Below, piece after piece: positions 16,927-26,021 of a DNA stretch of 64,000 nucleotides (position 1 is its first letter; each line of letters opens with the position of its first letter). Both the position numbers and the translations under genes were made by a program. This stretch comes from Bacteroidota bacterium (GTDB lineage Bacteria; Bacteroidota; Rhodothermia; Rhodothermales; UBA10348): positions 67,001-131,000 of the forward strand of contig JAQBZH010000002.1 of the NCBI GenBank assembly GCA_027622005.1, written 5' to 3'. The notes beneath the pieces were generated by a model. It worked only from the letters and a program-made list of their open reading frames with translations, was not told the DNA's origin and made no database searches.

Positions 16927-17754
16927 ATGCCAATCAACGCAAATCACCAGGAATTGTTTGTGCTCAAAACTCGCTTTCAATTGAACCCCACGTCTCTACG
17001 TCTCATGGGGGTTACCCTTTTGTTTTTAGTGAGCGCTTGGGGGGCGTTTGCACAACCCTCATCCCTTTCAGATGCCATTCGAATTCGGAGCGAAGTCCTG
17101 GGGTACAACCTACAATACTGGGTATATACGCCTTCCGGGTATGACTCTTTGGAGGGGTTACCGGTCTTATTTTTGTCAGATGGAGCTTGGTATATCGACC
17201 CGGGCCAGCTGCCGGCTTTGCTCGATAAAATGATCGAAAAACGAGAAATAAGGCCTATTGTGGCTGTTTTTCTTGATGCGAGAATTCCAGAGAACACCAG
17301 CCTAAACCGTCGAAACGGTCAATTTTTCTGCAATCAAGCGTTCATTCGCTTCTACAAAGAAGAATTAATTCCGACCATCGACAAAAAGTATAAAACGAGC
17401 GCTAATCGAATGGGGCGCACGACGTTGGGGCTATCTTTTGGGGGGCTCAATTCGGCCTGTTTCGGTCTTCACGCCAACGATGTTTTTTACGGGATTGGTA
17501 TGCAGTCCCCGGCCACACACCCAATTCGAACCATTCATTCATCTTATGCCGATTCTTCCAGGCTGCCAATAAATATTTTCCTTTCCTCTGGCGATCGCGA
17601 TGACAATGAGACCGTAACTCGTCGATTAAGGGATATTTTGATCGAAAAGGGGTATCCTTTGAAATATCTTGAGGTCCCGTTTGCGCATAATTGGGACAAT
17701 TGGAAGCCACTTTTGGATGATTTTCTGCTCCATTTTTATGGTTCCGGCCGCTAA
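16927..17754 (+). CDS. Secreted alpha/beta-hydrolase esterase (EsteraseD/IroE-like)
   Basis: The product has a signal-peptide-like hydrophobic run (LMGVTLLFLVSAWGAFAQ). The start is uncertain among ATG 16927, GTG 16960 and ATG 17005; the GTG would give a basic n-region. The mature part shows the esterase-D fold: LPVLFLSDGAWY, PIVAVFLDAR, the nucleophile elbow GLSFGGLNS, a GDRDDNE acid loop and the late His in VPFAHNWDNW. Such enzymes cleave acyl esters, including siderophore esters and S-formylglutathione; the substrate is unknown. It is transcribed away from the CDGSH gene. Confidence 0.82.
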   Translation: MPINANHQELFVLKTRFQLNPTSLRLMGVTLLFLVSAWGAFAQPSSLSDAIRIRSEVLGYNLQYWVYTPSGYDSLEGLPVLFLSDGAWYIDPGQLPALLDKMIEKREIRPIVAVFLDARIPENTSLNRRNGQFFCNQAFIRFYKEELIPTIDKKYKTSANRMGRTTLGLSFGGLNSACFGLHANDVFYGIGMQSPATHPIRTIHSSYADSSRLPINIFLSSGDRDDNETVTRRLRDILIEKGYPLKYLEVPFAHNWDNWKPLLDDFLLHFYGSGR

Positions 17755-17799
17755 GATTCAATAGCACCCCCCGAAAGGCAACTTAAATTGACGCGATTC

Positions 17800-19995
17800 C
17801 TAGTCGTGAATGGATACCATGGCGCCTTTAAATCCAGGCGTTTTGCTCAAACTATCTGTTTCTCGCGACAATAGGACGTTGGACTCGGGAAAATACATGG
17901 CCACATTGCCCTTTTTAATGCGATCAAACGAAATGGCTTGAACGTGGGGCATTCTACCAGCCGGGCCATGGACGGTAACACGTTGTCCATCCATAAGTCC
18001 TAGAGATTGAAGGTCACCCGGGTGCATTAGCACGACGTCGCGACCATTAATGCCGCGATAATCGTCGTGGTCCTCGTACACCACCGTATTAAATTGTCCT
18101 TCGCTTCGAATAGTCATTAATCGAAATGCGCCAGCTATTTGCTCGGATTTAGGGGGCAGCTTGACCGGAAAAATTTGCGCTTTCCCGTTTTTAGTGCTGA
18201 AAACCGGCGTGTGAAATGTCCGGCCTTCGATGTGAAACTCAGTTTTGGTTTGGTCCATTGTTTTAATGGCCTTCCAACCCGGCACGACCTTACCAATCAT
18301 CTCTCGAATGGCATTGGTATTCTTCAATTTGTCCCAATTCAGAGCGTGCAGGCCAGGGTGCTTGCCACCTGATTGGACTCGGGCTGCCAGTTCAGCAATC
18401 ACAGCAACTTCGCTTCGAGGTCCGTCCACACGCGGTTTGCCGCCATCGCTCATGCGAACATAATTGAACATCGATTCCTGTGTGGTGGCCTGCGGCTCTT
18501 CGTCGCGAGGCAATACGGGTAAAACGATGGTTTCCTCCGCCAAAGCCCATGCATGTCCCGTATTGAGCGTAGTACTCAGAGTGACCAAAAATTTGAGCTT
18601 GGAAAGAGCCTTTGCTGCGAATACCGAATCAGGGTTAGACCCGTAAAGGTTGCCGCCCAAGCAAAGCCCGATTTCCAAATCACCCGAATAGGCCTTTTCT
18701 ATACAAGCCATGGTGTCCAGGCCTTCTTCCGTGGGCAATTCGACTCCGTATTCAGAAACTAAATTGTCGTAAATGTCCTTCTTCAGCACAGGAGTCACGC
18801 CCACCGATCCGATGCCTTGAACGTTGGAGTGTCCTCTGATGGGCATCAATCCACATCCTTCTCGTCCTACCATTCCTCTCAAAAGGGCAACCGTGGCAAT
18901 CAGTTGCACGGTTTCGGTCCCCCTAAGATGGTGAGTGACACCCATGGCCCAAGCGAAAACGGTGCTTTTTGACTCCGCATATTCAGCTGCAACCTGTTCG
19001 ATGATGGCCTTTTCAATTCCAGATTGTTGCGTGATCGTTTCCCATTTGGTTCGATCGATCTCTTCCCGAAAAGCGTCAAACCCTTCCGTATGTAACTGGA
19101 CAAAATCGTAATTGATTTTCCTGGTTTCGAGGAGCGATTTGGCTATTCCAGTAAGCAAAGCAAGGTCGCCGCCTATGTGCGGTTGGACCATTCTGGATGC
19201 GATTTTACTGCCAAATAAGAGTGACCTTGGGTCGGATGGGATACTAAAGCTTTCGAGACCGGACTCTTTAATGGGGTTAATTACAATTACTTTGCCCCCG
19301 CGTCGGCGGATCTGCATAAACGATTTCATCAGTCTCGGATGATTGCTGGCCGGATTGGCACCAATCAAAACCACTAGATCGGTTTTGTCCAAATCCTTCA
19401 AAACCACCGTGGCGGTTCCACTTCCGAGCACGCGGTTTAGTCCAACACCACTTGCCTGATGACAGTAAAAACTGCAGTTATTAACATTATTGGTGCCGTA
19501 CAGACGCGCAAACAATTGCAACAGAAACCCAGCCTCGTTGCTGCTACGACCACTGAAATAGAAAAATGACTTATTGGGTTCGGTCAGTTGAAGTTTTGTG
19601 CTGATGGCCGTCAGGGCTTCTTCCCAAGAAATGACCTCGTACCCAGGCTGGCCGTGGCGGAAGCGGACCGGTTCAGTAAGTCTACCAAAGGCCTCTAGTT
19701 GTCGGGGGCTGGCCTGTTGTAGTCGTCGTATCGGATATTCGGACCAAAAATGGGAGGGAATTCCGCCCTGCATATCCGCAGCCATGGCTTGGATGCTTTT
19801 TTTACAGAATTCCGGAAAGTGTCCAGATTCATTGACCATACCCCCTTTTTGGCCACCCATCCCAACGGCGCATGTTTTGCAAGCATTCCGAGTGCGCATA
19901 GCGCGCCACATCGCCAAAATCCCTCCAGATTCTCGCGATTTCTTCAGTGTGTAGGCAATGGAGGCCCAGCCCCCGGCTTTTTTAATCGTTGACAT
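17800..19995 (-). CDS. FdhF/YdeP-type molybdopterin oxidoreductase
   Basis: The start is set at MSTIKKAGGWASI (19995), five codons after a less likely ATG. The 731-residue protein has a short CKTCAVGMGGQKGG cysteine motif near residue 40 and NCSFYCHQASG near residue 185, the position of the metal ligand in YdeP relatives. It also has GANPASNHPRLM, MGVTHHLRG and RGHSNVQGIGSVG, conserved in this family. The C-terminal dinucleotide-binding domain includes FNTVVYEDHDDYRGING. It lacks the full ferredoxin-like N-terminal domain of true formate dehydrogenases. It is divergent from the SdpI-like gene with 67 bases between starts. Confidence 0.9.
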   Translation of the reverse strand: MSTIKKAGGWASIAYTLKKSRESGGILAMWRAMRTRNACKTCAVGMGGQKGGMVNESGHFPEFCKKSIQAMAADMQGGIPSHFWSEYPIRRLQQASPRQLEAFGRLTEPVRFRHGQPGYEVISWEEALTAISTKLQLTEPNKSFFYFSGRSSNEAGFLLQLFARLYGTNNVNNCSFYCHQASGVGLNRVLGSGTATVVLKDLDKTDLVVLIGANPASNHPRLMKSFMQIRRRGGKVIVINPIKESGLESFSIPSDPRSLLFGSKIASRMVQPHIGGDLALLTGIAKSLLETRKINYDFVQLHTEGFDAFREEIDRTKWETITQQSGIEKAIIEQVAAEYAESKSTVFAWAMGVTHHLRGTETVQLIATVALLRGMVGREGCGLMPIRGHSNVQGIGSVGVTPVLKKDIYDNLVSEYGVELPTEEGLDTMACIEKAYSGDLEIGLCLGGNLYGSNPDSVFAAKALSKLKFLVTLSTTLNTGHAWALAEETIVLPVLPRDEEPQATTQESMFNYVRMSDGGKPRVDGPRSEVAVIAELAARVQSGGKHPGLHALNWDKLKNTNAIREMIGKVVPGWKAIKTMDQTKTEFHIEGRTFHTPVFSTKNGKAQIFPVKLPPKSEQIAGAFRLMTIRSEGQFNTVVYEDHDDYRGINGRDVVLMHPGDLQSLGLMDGQRVTVHGPAGRMPHVQAISFDRIKKGNVAMYFPESNVLLSRETDSLSKTPGFKGAMVSIHD

Positions 19996-20062
19996 GCCGT
20001 ATTCTAACAAAGAAATTGTGCAAATTCGCCCCCTTACGAATTAACATTATCAATATTGACCT

Positions 20063-20404
20063 ATGAATTGGATAAACCCATTTACCATTACGGTTCTATC
20101 TATTGGTCTCTTTTTGTGGGGGGTCGCAGTTTATGTCCGCGCCCACCCTCCAAAAAAAATAAACTCCCTTTACGGATACCGAACCAAACGGTCAATGGCT
20201 TCGCAAGAGGCGTGGGATTTCGCTCAGCTGTACTCGGGCGATTTAATGGTGAAGGAAAGCAAAATGATGGTTATCGCTTCCGTGGTCTGGCCCTTTTTGA
20301 TTTATTGGACCTGTAAAAAGCCCAAATCAACTCGAAAACTGAATCTATTTGTCCATCGGCTTTTCGACGTTGACCTGCCAGATATCTGCGTTCCACTCTG
20401 TTGA
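20063..20404 (+). CDS. SdpI family membrane protein with antisense-encoded tail
   Basis: This 113-residue protein has two hydrophobic segments (about 5-25 and 70-87). Between them is the SdpI-family signature INSLYGYRTKRSMASQEAWDFAQ. Known SdpI is an immunity protein to a killing peptide in Bacillus; most family members are of unknown role. The last 20 residues (NLFVHRLFDVDLPDICVPLC) are read antisense to the end of the DPP4-type gene and have no family look. An alternative overlapping frame starting at 20056 is a shadow. Confidence 0.75.
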   Translation: MNWINPFTITVLSIGLFLWGVAVYVRAHPPKKINSLYGYRTKRSMASQEAWDFAQLYSGDLMVKESKMMVIASVVWPFLIYWTCKKPKSTRKLNLFVHRLFDVDLPDICVPLC

Positions 20405-22882
20405 CCCCAATAGATGCTCGACAAAATATTCAGCTCTCAGCCAAAACCAATAGTCTGACATCGATCCGTAGCCGTGACGTTGTCCGGTAAACAGGAAGAA
20501 ATCGAATCGTTTGTTGGCTTTTATCAACGCATCTACCATTCGATAGGTATTGGCCGGGTGCACGTTGTTGTCCTCGTCCCCTGTGGTAAGCAATAAATGC
20601 CCTTTTAAGTTTTTGGCCAGATCCGGATTTTTGTCAATCGCATATTCAAAAGTGACCTTTCCTGAATCGCTTACGACTTCCTTGATACCGTGATGTTTTT
20701 CGGACCACCAGCGGTTGTAGATATCGTTCGTATGATTTCCAGAGCTCGAAACGGCCACTTTGAAAAAGTCTGGATATACGAGCATTGCTGCCGTCGACAT
20801 AAATCCACCCCCCGAATGGCCGTAAATCCCCACGCGATCCTGGTCAATGAATGGGTGCCGATTCGCAAGCTGCTCCACCGCCACTTTTTTGTCCTCTAGT
20901 CCATAGTCCCGTAAATCTCCGTACCCATAATTATGGTACCATTTGGACCGATCAGGATGGCCTCCACGGTTTCCAATCGTCACAACGACCATCCCAAACT
21001 GAGCTAATGCCATTTCAGATCGACTGTCTGAAAACGATTTGGCAACGGCTTCCGTTTGCGGCCCTGGATAAACATACTCGACAATTGGATACGACTTATT
21101 TTCGTCGAAATCGAAGGGTAGGTACATCACCCCATAGAGATCAGTAACCCCATCTCCCGCTTTAACTTTAAAGGGCTCAGGGAATTTATACCCCGAATCT
21201 AGGAGTTTGCTGAAGTCGGAAGTTTCCAAATCCAATACTTTCTGGCCCGTCTGATTCACTAAGGATGCGGCTGGGATCGTATTGACGCGGGAATAATTAT
21301 CTACGAAAAACTTACCCGATTCGCTAAATGAAGAACGGTGATCAAAGTCGCCTGGATTAAGCAACTGTAGCCCTGTTCCATCGAGTTTTACTTTGTAGGC
21401 GTGGATATAATAAGGGTCTTCTCCTTTTTCTTTGCTGTTTGCCGTAAAGTATAGGACTCCCGCCGCTTCATCGATGGTTTGAATGCCACGAACGGAGTAC
21501 GGGCCCGAAGTCACTTGGTTTTTGAGTTTTCCATCAGCTCCAAATCGGTAAATGTGACCCCATCCATCGCGTTCGGACCACCACAATAGGTCCCCATTTG
21601 ACAGTTGGTCGAGCCGTTGAACCTCGACGTAAGTATTGAGTCTCTCTTCGATCAATACCGTCACTTCTCCAGTCGATGCATCCGCCTTCATCACATCAAC
21701 TCGTTTCAGATCTCGGCTTATGCTGGAAAAGTAAAAATCGTCCGAATTGTCAGAAAGCCACAGCGACCTAAACGGTTCAACACTCGCAGGATAACGGAAC
21801 GAACGGGCTGTCATAGTGCCAAAGGACTCGTCTTTAAAACGATTTCCCTTCACCATGACCATCTTGTCCGATGCGAGGTCATAAATCTGAATGCTCTCTT
21901 CTCCGACAAACTCATCCCCAGGCATGGCATATTTATACGTTTCGAGTTCAGGTCGCTTATTCCCTGTGCTGTGGATAATCCAAAGGTCTTCAACTTTTCT
22001 TTGATCCGTTCGACCTACGGAGAAACGTTTCGAGTCTTTTGACCAAGTAACGCCGACCCGCTTACGTTTGTCTTTATTTTTGTCCACTTCCTTTTGGGTG
22101 CCGCCAAAATCGCCACCGGTGTAGGAGAAATATGCTTCGCCGTCGGTAGTTAACTGTATTTGCGATACTTCAACCTTTTCTTCAGCTGTAGTCGCATCAT
22201 CACCCGTTTTTCCCACGCGAGCGGCCAAAATTTTTGCGTAGTCATCCGGGCTCATTTTGTAAATATTATGGTTACGGCCAAAAAGAACGGTTTTTCCATC
22301 GGGTGATAGGGAAGACCAAGATGGATGATTGGCTGGCTCTTCGAATTCGGACAATTCCCGCAAGGTGCGAGTACTTACGGTGTACTCGAAGTGGAACACC
22401 TTCTTTCGAGTTTTGGGTTTGGCGGACTTTTTCTTCTCCTGAGTGTCTCCTTCGACCTCCTCAGCCTCTATTTCTTCATCTTGGGATCCTTGCACCTCGA
22501 ATTGAAGGGTATTCGCATTGATGAACTTGATACTACGAATAGGCAAGTGCTGCCCATCCCAAGGGTCCTTGGTAATTCTGGTTAGTTCAGCTGCGATACG
22601 ATCATTGTCGAAAATGGCTTTCTTGGTCCCCAATTTGCTATCAACCATGTAATACATGGTACCAGCCGACGACTTCCATTCGTACCAGAAATTTTCCGTT
22701 CCCTCAATCCACTGGGGACTAACGGACGTCGAGTACAACATGGCGCCAACCTTATAGGGAGCAAATTTTGCCGCCAAATCATAATTCGGCTTGCTGGATG
22801 GGGCATGTTTTCGGTCTTGCGCTTGTGATGTTGTGGTCCACAAAAACACGACAAGAAAGAGGGTAGTAAAGGAACGTGTCAT
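20345..22882 (-). CDS. Secreted S9-family dipeptidyl peptidase (DPP4-like)
   Basis: The 845-residue protein begins with a signal peptide (FTTLFLVVFLWTTTSQAQ). A beta-propeller follows (HPSWSSLSPDGKTVLFGRNHNIY is typical), then an alpha/beta-hydrolase domain. The catalytic triad appears as Ser690 in GHSGGG, Asp near 769-771 in TTGDEDNNVH, and His803 in GQRHGYG. A charged, low-complexity insert (EIEAEEVEGDTQEKKKSAK) interrupts the propeller near residue 140. It should cleave dipeptides from peptide N-termini, often after proline, in peptide scavenging. Its last 60 bases overlap the SdpI-like gene on the opposite strand. Confidence 0.93.
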   Translation of the reverse strand: MTRSFTTLFLVVFLWTTTSQAQDRKHAPSSKPNYDLAAKFAPYKVGAMLYSTSVSPQWIEGTENFWYEWKSSAGTMYYMVDSKLGTKKAIFDNDRIAAELTRITKDPWDGQHLPIRSIKFINANTLQFEVQGSQDEEIEAEEVEGDTQEKKKSAKPKTRKKVFHFEYTVSTRTLRELSEFEEPANHPSWSSLSPDGKTVLFGRNHNIYKMSPDDYAKILAARVGKTGDDATTAEEKVEVSQIQLTTDGEAYFSYTGGDFGGTQKEVDKNKDKRKRVGVTWSKDSKRFSVGRTDQRKVEDLWIIHSTGNKRPELETYKYAMPGDEFVGEESIQIYDLASDKMVMVKGNRFKDESFGTMTARSFRYPASVEPFRSLWLSDNSDDFYFSSISRDLKRVDVMKADASTGEVTVLIEERLNTYVEVQRLDQLSNGDLLWWSERDGWGHIYRFGADGKLKNQVTSGPYSVRGIQTIDEAAGVLYFTANSKEKGEDPYYIHAYKVKLDGTGLQLLNPGDFDHRSSFSESGKFFVDNYSRVNTIPAASLVNQTGQKVLDLETSDFSKLLDSGYKFPEPFKVKAGDGVTDLYGVMYLPFDFDENKSYPIVEYVYPGPQTEAVAKSFSDSRSEMALAQFGMVVVTIGNRGGHPDRSKWYHNYGYGDLRDYGLEDKKVAVEQLANRHPFIDQDRVGIYGHSGGGFMSTAAMLVYPDFFKVAVSSSGNHTNDIYNRWWSEKHHGIKEVVSDSGKVTFEYAIDKNPDLAKNLKGHLLLTTGDEDNNVHPANTYRMVDALIKANKRFDFFLFTGQRHGYGSMSDYWFWLRAEYFVEHLLGSTEWNADIWQVNVEKPMDK

Positions 22883-23348
22883 AGTTCGGTCGATGGGTTA
22901 CAGGTAATACTTGGGTTTTGGTCCTAAAGGTCTTCCAAAATATCCAATTCAGAGGGATTCGTTGCTAACAAAAGCTATCAATCGGAAACCAAAGACGAAT
23001 AGGTCATTTTCTCGAGGGAATAGTCTTCTATGTTAATAAATAAAATGCTTCTCGTCTAGGGAGCACGACTGGAGGCTGAGCGATTCTTTAGACCCATCAA
23101 AATCGGCGTTTAAAAAGCTGTTCTCCGGCCATTCATATCCTTCAAGGGGACACACAATGGAAAAATAAAAGCCGATCGAACCGAGGCCAAATGGCACTTT
23201 TGTTTTTGGGTATCGGGAAATACCCTACATTCGTCAGCATCAAAAACGTATTCTTCGTGTAACTCCGTAAGCTATTCGAAAGGGGACAATTCAAGGTTTA
23301 CCGGTCTATCCTTAACTAAAACGCTTTTTAATCACTCAGATCTATACC
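22883..23348. other. Intergenic stretch without a visible gene
   Basis: This 466-base gap separates the divergent DPP4-type gene and the cytochrome operon, so it must hold both promoters. I see a small inverted repeat (GGGTAT/ATACCC around 23209-23226), followed by TACATTCG. The latter loosely resembles the Bacteroidota -7 element TAnnTTTG and has a T-rich stretch about 20 bases upstream. I see no tRNA, RNase P or tmRNA signature, and no ORF with a convincing protein. Confidence 0.5.
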
Positions 23349-23792
23349 ATGTCGACGCATCGAATTTTAGTACTCAGTTTGCTCACTGTTTTAACTTTGA
23401 CGTCCGCCTGCAGCGGTGATTCCGGAGGGTCGGGTGATCCGGTTGTCGGTCCAGGTGGTAACGACGATCCGCCAGGACCAACAGGTCCGATTCGGTTTTC
23501 CCAAGACGTTTCTCAAATTTTCCACGCAAGTTGTGGCGGTTCGGGGTGTCATGTTAATAACGTCAAGAATGGAGTCAACTTAACGACCTATTCCTCGGTT
23601 ATGGGAAGTATAGGACAAGCCTACGGTACGCCTATTGTAGTAGCCGGAAACGCATCATTGAGTCCCATAATCGATAAGCTTGGGTCCAATCCTCGCTTCG
23701 GAAATCGAATGCCTGATGGAAGATCCGCTCTTTCTAGCTCACAAATTGCGACCATTTCAACATGGATCAACGAAGGTGCCCTCAATAATTAA
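23349..23792 (+). CDS. Cytochrome c-like lipoprotein with CX4CH heme motif
   Basis: The 147-residue product has a lipoprotein signal (LLTVLTLTSAC, Cys21), then a flexible Gly/Pro/Asp-rich spacer to about residue 47. A small domain follows with CGGSGCH (C62, C67, H68), a heme-binding site with four residues between the cysteines instead of two. M121 in GNRMPDG is a plausible distal ligand, and the end SSQIATISTWINEGAL matches the PSCyt1 / planctomycete-type cytochrome pattern. It is the first gene of an operon with YceI and DUF5777 proteins. Confidence 0.83.
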   Translation: MSTHRILVLSLLTVLTLTSACSGDSGGSGDPVVGPGGNDDPPGPTGPIRFSQDVSQIFHASCGGSGCHVNNVKNGVNLTTYSSVMGSIGQAYGTPIVVAGNASLSPIIDKLGSNPRFGNRMPDGRSALSSSQIATISTWINEGALNN

Positions 23793-23802
23793 AAAATCGT
23801 CG

Positions 23803-24336
23803 ATGTTGTTCGCATGGGTGGCCCTCTTTTGGAGCGTCACAGCCGAAGCTCAGGTTGTTTCGACAACTGGAGGAGAAGTGGTGTTTACTTCCCATGTTCC
23901 TCTTCACACGTTTTCCGGGGTGTCGAATACATTGAAGGGAAACATCAATTTTACCGATAGCTCGGTCGATTTTTATGTTGACCTTGCATCGCTCGAAACG
24001 GGGATTGGGAAGAGGGACAAAGATATGCGAACTACCCTCCAGACTAGCAAATATCCTTTTGCAGAGTTTTTTGGGAAGTTGAGTCAACCCGTAGATTTAA
24101 ATTCGAGCTCCCGTCAACAAGTTCAGGTTAAGGGCAAATTTAGCCTTCATGGGATAACCAAGGATATTGTGGTTCAGGGCTCGCTGATCAAAGAGAAATC
24201 GGGTTGGAAGCTGGAAGCTGCTTGGTCTTTGAACCTGAGTGATTACAACATAAAGCCGCCAAAACTGTTGATCGTAAAGGTCGATGAAAAGCAAGAAATT
24301 ACGATTCGAGCAGTACTAACCTCAGATTCTAAATAA
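23803..24336 (+). CDS. YceI family periplasmic protein
   Basis: I start at ATG 23803, 10 bases after the cytochrome stop, because it opens directly into a signal peptide (MLFAWVALFWSVTAEAQ). The 177-residue protein shows the YceI lipocalin-like pattern: VVFTSHVPLHTFSGVSNTLKG, FYVDLASLETGI, KRDKDMRTTLQTSKYPFAEF and GKFSLHGITKDI. YceI proteins bind long isoprenoid chains such as polyprenyl or quinone tails. Together with the cytochrome and a DUF5777 barrel it suggests a cell-envelope redox or lipid-carrier function. Confidence 0.9.
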   Translation: MLFAWVALFWSVTAEAQVVSTTGGEVVFTSHVPLHTFSGVSNTLKGNINFTDSSVDFYVDLASLETGIGKRDKDMRTTLQTSKYPFAEFFGKLSQPVDLNSSSRQQVQVKGKFSLHGITKDIVVQGSLIKEKSGWKLEAAWSLNLSDYNIKPPKLLIVKVDEKQEITIRAVLTSDSK

Positions 24337-24355
24337 GGCTAATTAAGTGATAAAG

Positions 24356-25231
24356 ATGAACTTAGATACCAAATTTGGCCGATTGTCCTCGAAGATGATG
24401 GTCTTTTTGTCGCTTCTGACACTGGTAACGCCGCTTGTATTTGGTCAAATGAAGAGGGAACGGTCGGTGGAAATTGCCCCCGAATTGTTTCTGGCTGCAT
24501 CGGTAATCACTTTACCTAGCACGACCCAGTTGCCTGCATCGAACATGAATTTTACCATTCAGCACGCTTTTGGGCCCGTTTCTGATGGATTGGAGGGGCT
24601 TTTTGGACTCGACGCCTCTTCAAACATTCGATTTGGCTTTGACTACGGTCTCACAGATAATCTTTCAATCGGCATCGGAAGATCGAGATTTGACAAAGTG
24701 TATGACCTGAGAGCAAAAATGAAATTGATGACGGTAGGTACGGAGGCTTCACCTACGGTTATAAGCGTTTTCGGTAATATCGGAGTGGATTCACAGGACA
24801 ACGATTTGGAATTTGCTGACCGCGCCTCGAGCCACCTTTCGGTTCTGGTTGGACATGCTTTAACTGAAAAAATAACTCTTCAAGTATCCCCCGCATGGTC
24901 TCACTTCAATTTGGCGAAATCGAATATTGTTTTTGGCGGCGGGGTTGAACGAGAGGCATCCGATATTCTCACGCTGGGATTCGCAACTAGATATATTATT
25001 ACCGGTCAAGTCTCGGTTTTGGCCGAATTTATCCCAGTTATTGGCACCAGATCGGATGGTTCAGAAAATGCATTTTCTTTGGGCGTAGATCTGGAAGCAG
25101 GCGGGCACGTTTTTCAAATGTTTCTTACTTCAACACAGTGGATTGTGCCGCAATACGTTGCTTCGAAATCGCGCGATAATTTTTTCGACGGGGACTTTGG
25201 CTTCGGATTCAATATTCACCGGGTTTTTTGA
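24356..25231 (+). CDS. DUF5777-type beta-barrel outer membrane protein
   Basis: An in-frame GTG at 24347 is an alternative start; I prefer ATG 24356. The 291-residue product has a signal peptide (MMVFLSLLTLVTPLVFGQ). A string of amphipathic beta strands follows (IRFGFDYGLTDNLSIGIGRSR, VISVFGNIGVD, LSVLVGHALTEKITLQVSP, FSLGVDLEAGGHVFQMFLT), with the FGFNIHRVF end typical of barrels. From memory the pattern FGLDASSNIRFGFDYGLTDN fits DUF5777. It ends the cytochrome/YceI operon and overlaps the convergent cutC gene by 16 bases. Confidence 0.82.
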   Translation: MNLDTKFGRLSSKMMVFLSLLTLVTPLVFGQMKRERSVEIAPELFLAASVITLPSTTQLPASNMNFTIQHAFGPVSDGLEGLFGLDASSNIRFGFDYGLTDNLSIGIGRSRFDKVYDLRAKMKLMTVGTEASPTVISVFGNIGVDSQDNDLEFADRASSHLSVLVGHALTEKITLQVSPAWSHFNLAKSNIVFGGGVEREASDILTLGFATRYIITGQVSVLAEFIPVIGTRSDGSENAFSLGVDLEAGGHVFQMFLTSTQWIVPQYVASKSRDNFFDGDFGFGFNIHRVF

Positions 25232-25947
25232 GCCAGTTCGACGAGGTGTTTGACTTTTTCAGCTGATGTCACGCCGTTTTCGAGCACGGATGAATAAGCG
25301 TGCAACGAGAACTTGGTGTTCGCCATACCCTGAACAATGGCTTGGACGTTTTCGGAGGAAACGCCTCCCCCAACTACGAACTCCAAACGTGGGAACTCAG
25401 AAGCGAACTCTTTAATGTTGGAAAGGCCATCCACAGCGGATAACGAACTTCCCCAAGCCGTTCCTGAGGTTAATACACGTTGAAACCGAGTTTCCTCGAG
25501 GAATTCAAGTGCAGCGAACGGGTCTGAAAGAGCGTCAAATGCCCTGTGGAACGTGTTTTTTACTCCATTGTAGCTGGCGTATAGCGCTATTTCTTCGCAA
25601 AGCACTTCGTCCACTCGGTCGCCATCCAACGAGCCAAAGACGATTCCGTCGACCCCAAGTGCAATAATTTGTTGGGCGTCAGTTAACATGGTCATTCGAT
25701 CTGTGCGGTTGAAAGTGAAATCTCCTCCGCGAGGTCTAATCATAACTACCACCTCTATTTTCCCTCCCACGAGGTCGACAATCTTTTGAAGGATCGTCAA
25801 ATCAGGCGTAGTTCCGCCGATGACCATGTCTTTGCAACATTCGATTCGACGAGCACCTCCCTCTAAAGCAGCTTCGGCCGACTTTAGCGCGGTCGTAAGG
25901 TTCGTACAGTCAATACAGATTTCGACATCAATCATACATTTGCTCAA
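25216..25947 (-). CDS. cutC: CutC family copper homeostasis protein
   Basis: The 243-residue TIM-barrel protein matches CutC. The N-terminal block VEICIDCTNLTTALKSAEAALEGGARRIECC, IRPRGGDFTFN, ALGVDGIVFGSLDGD, NTFHRAFDALSDP and RVLTSGTAW are all family hallmarks. The family is named for copper tolerance, but its biochemical role is disputed. An internal ATG at 25935 (MIDVEICID) is an equally good start. It overlaps the DUF5777 gene end and faces away from the M20 peptidase. Confidence 0.93.
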   Translation of the reverse strand: MSKCMIDVEICIDCTNLTTALKSAEAALEGGARRIECCKDMVIGGTTPDLTILQKIVDLVGGKIEVVVMIRPRGGDFTFNRTDRMTMLTDAQQIIALGVDGIVFGSLDGDRVDEVLCEEIALYASYNGVKNTFHRAFDALSDPFAALEFLEETRFQRVLTSGTAWGSSLSAVDGLSNIKEFASEFPRLEFVVGGGVSSENVQAIVQGMANTKFSLHAYSSVLENGVTSAEKVKHLVELAQKTR

Positions 25948-26021
25948 TCACTATTCTTTCGTCCCGCATTATCTTGAGTGCAGTCCTGTTTTGACCCTAA
26001 CCGCATTCCTAAAATTGATTT

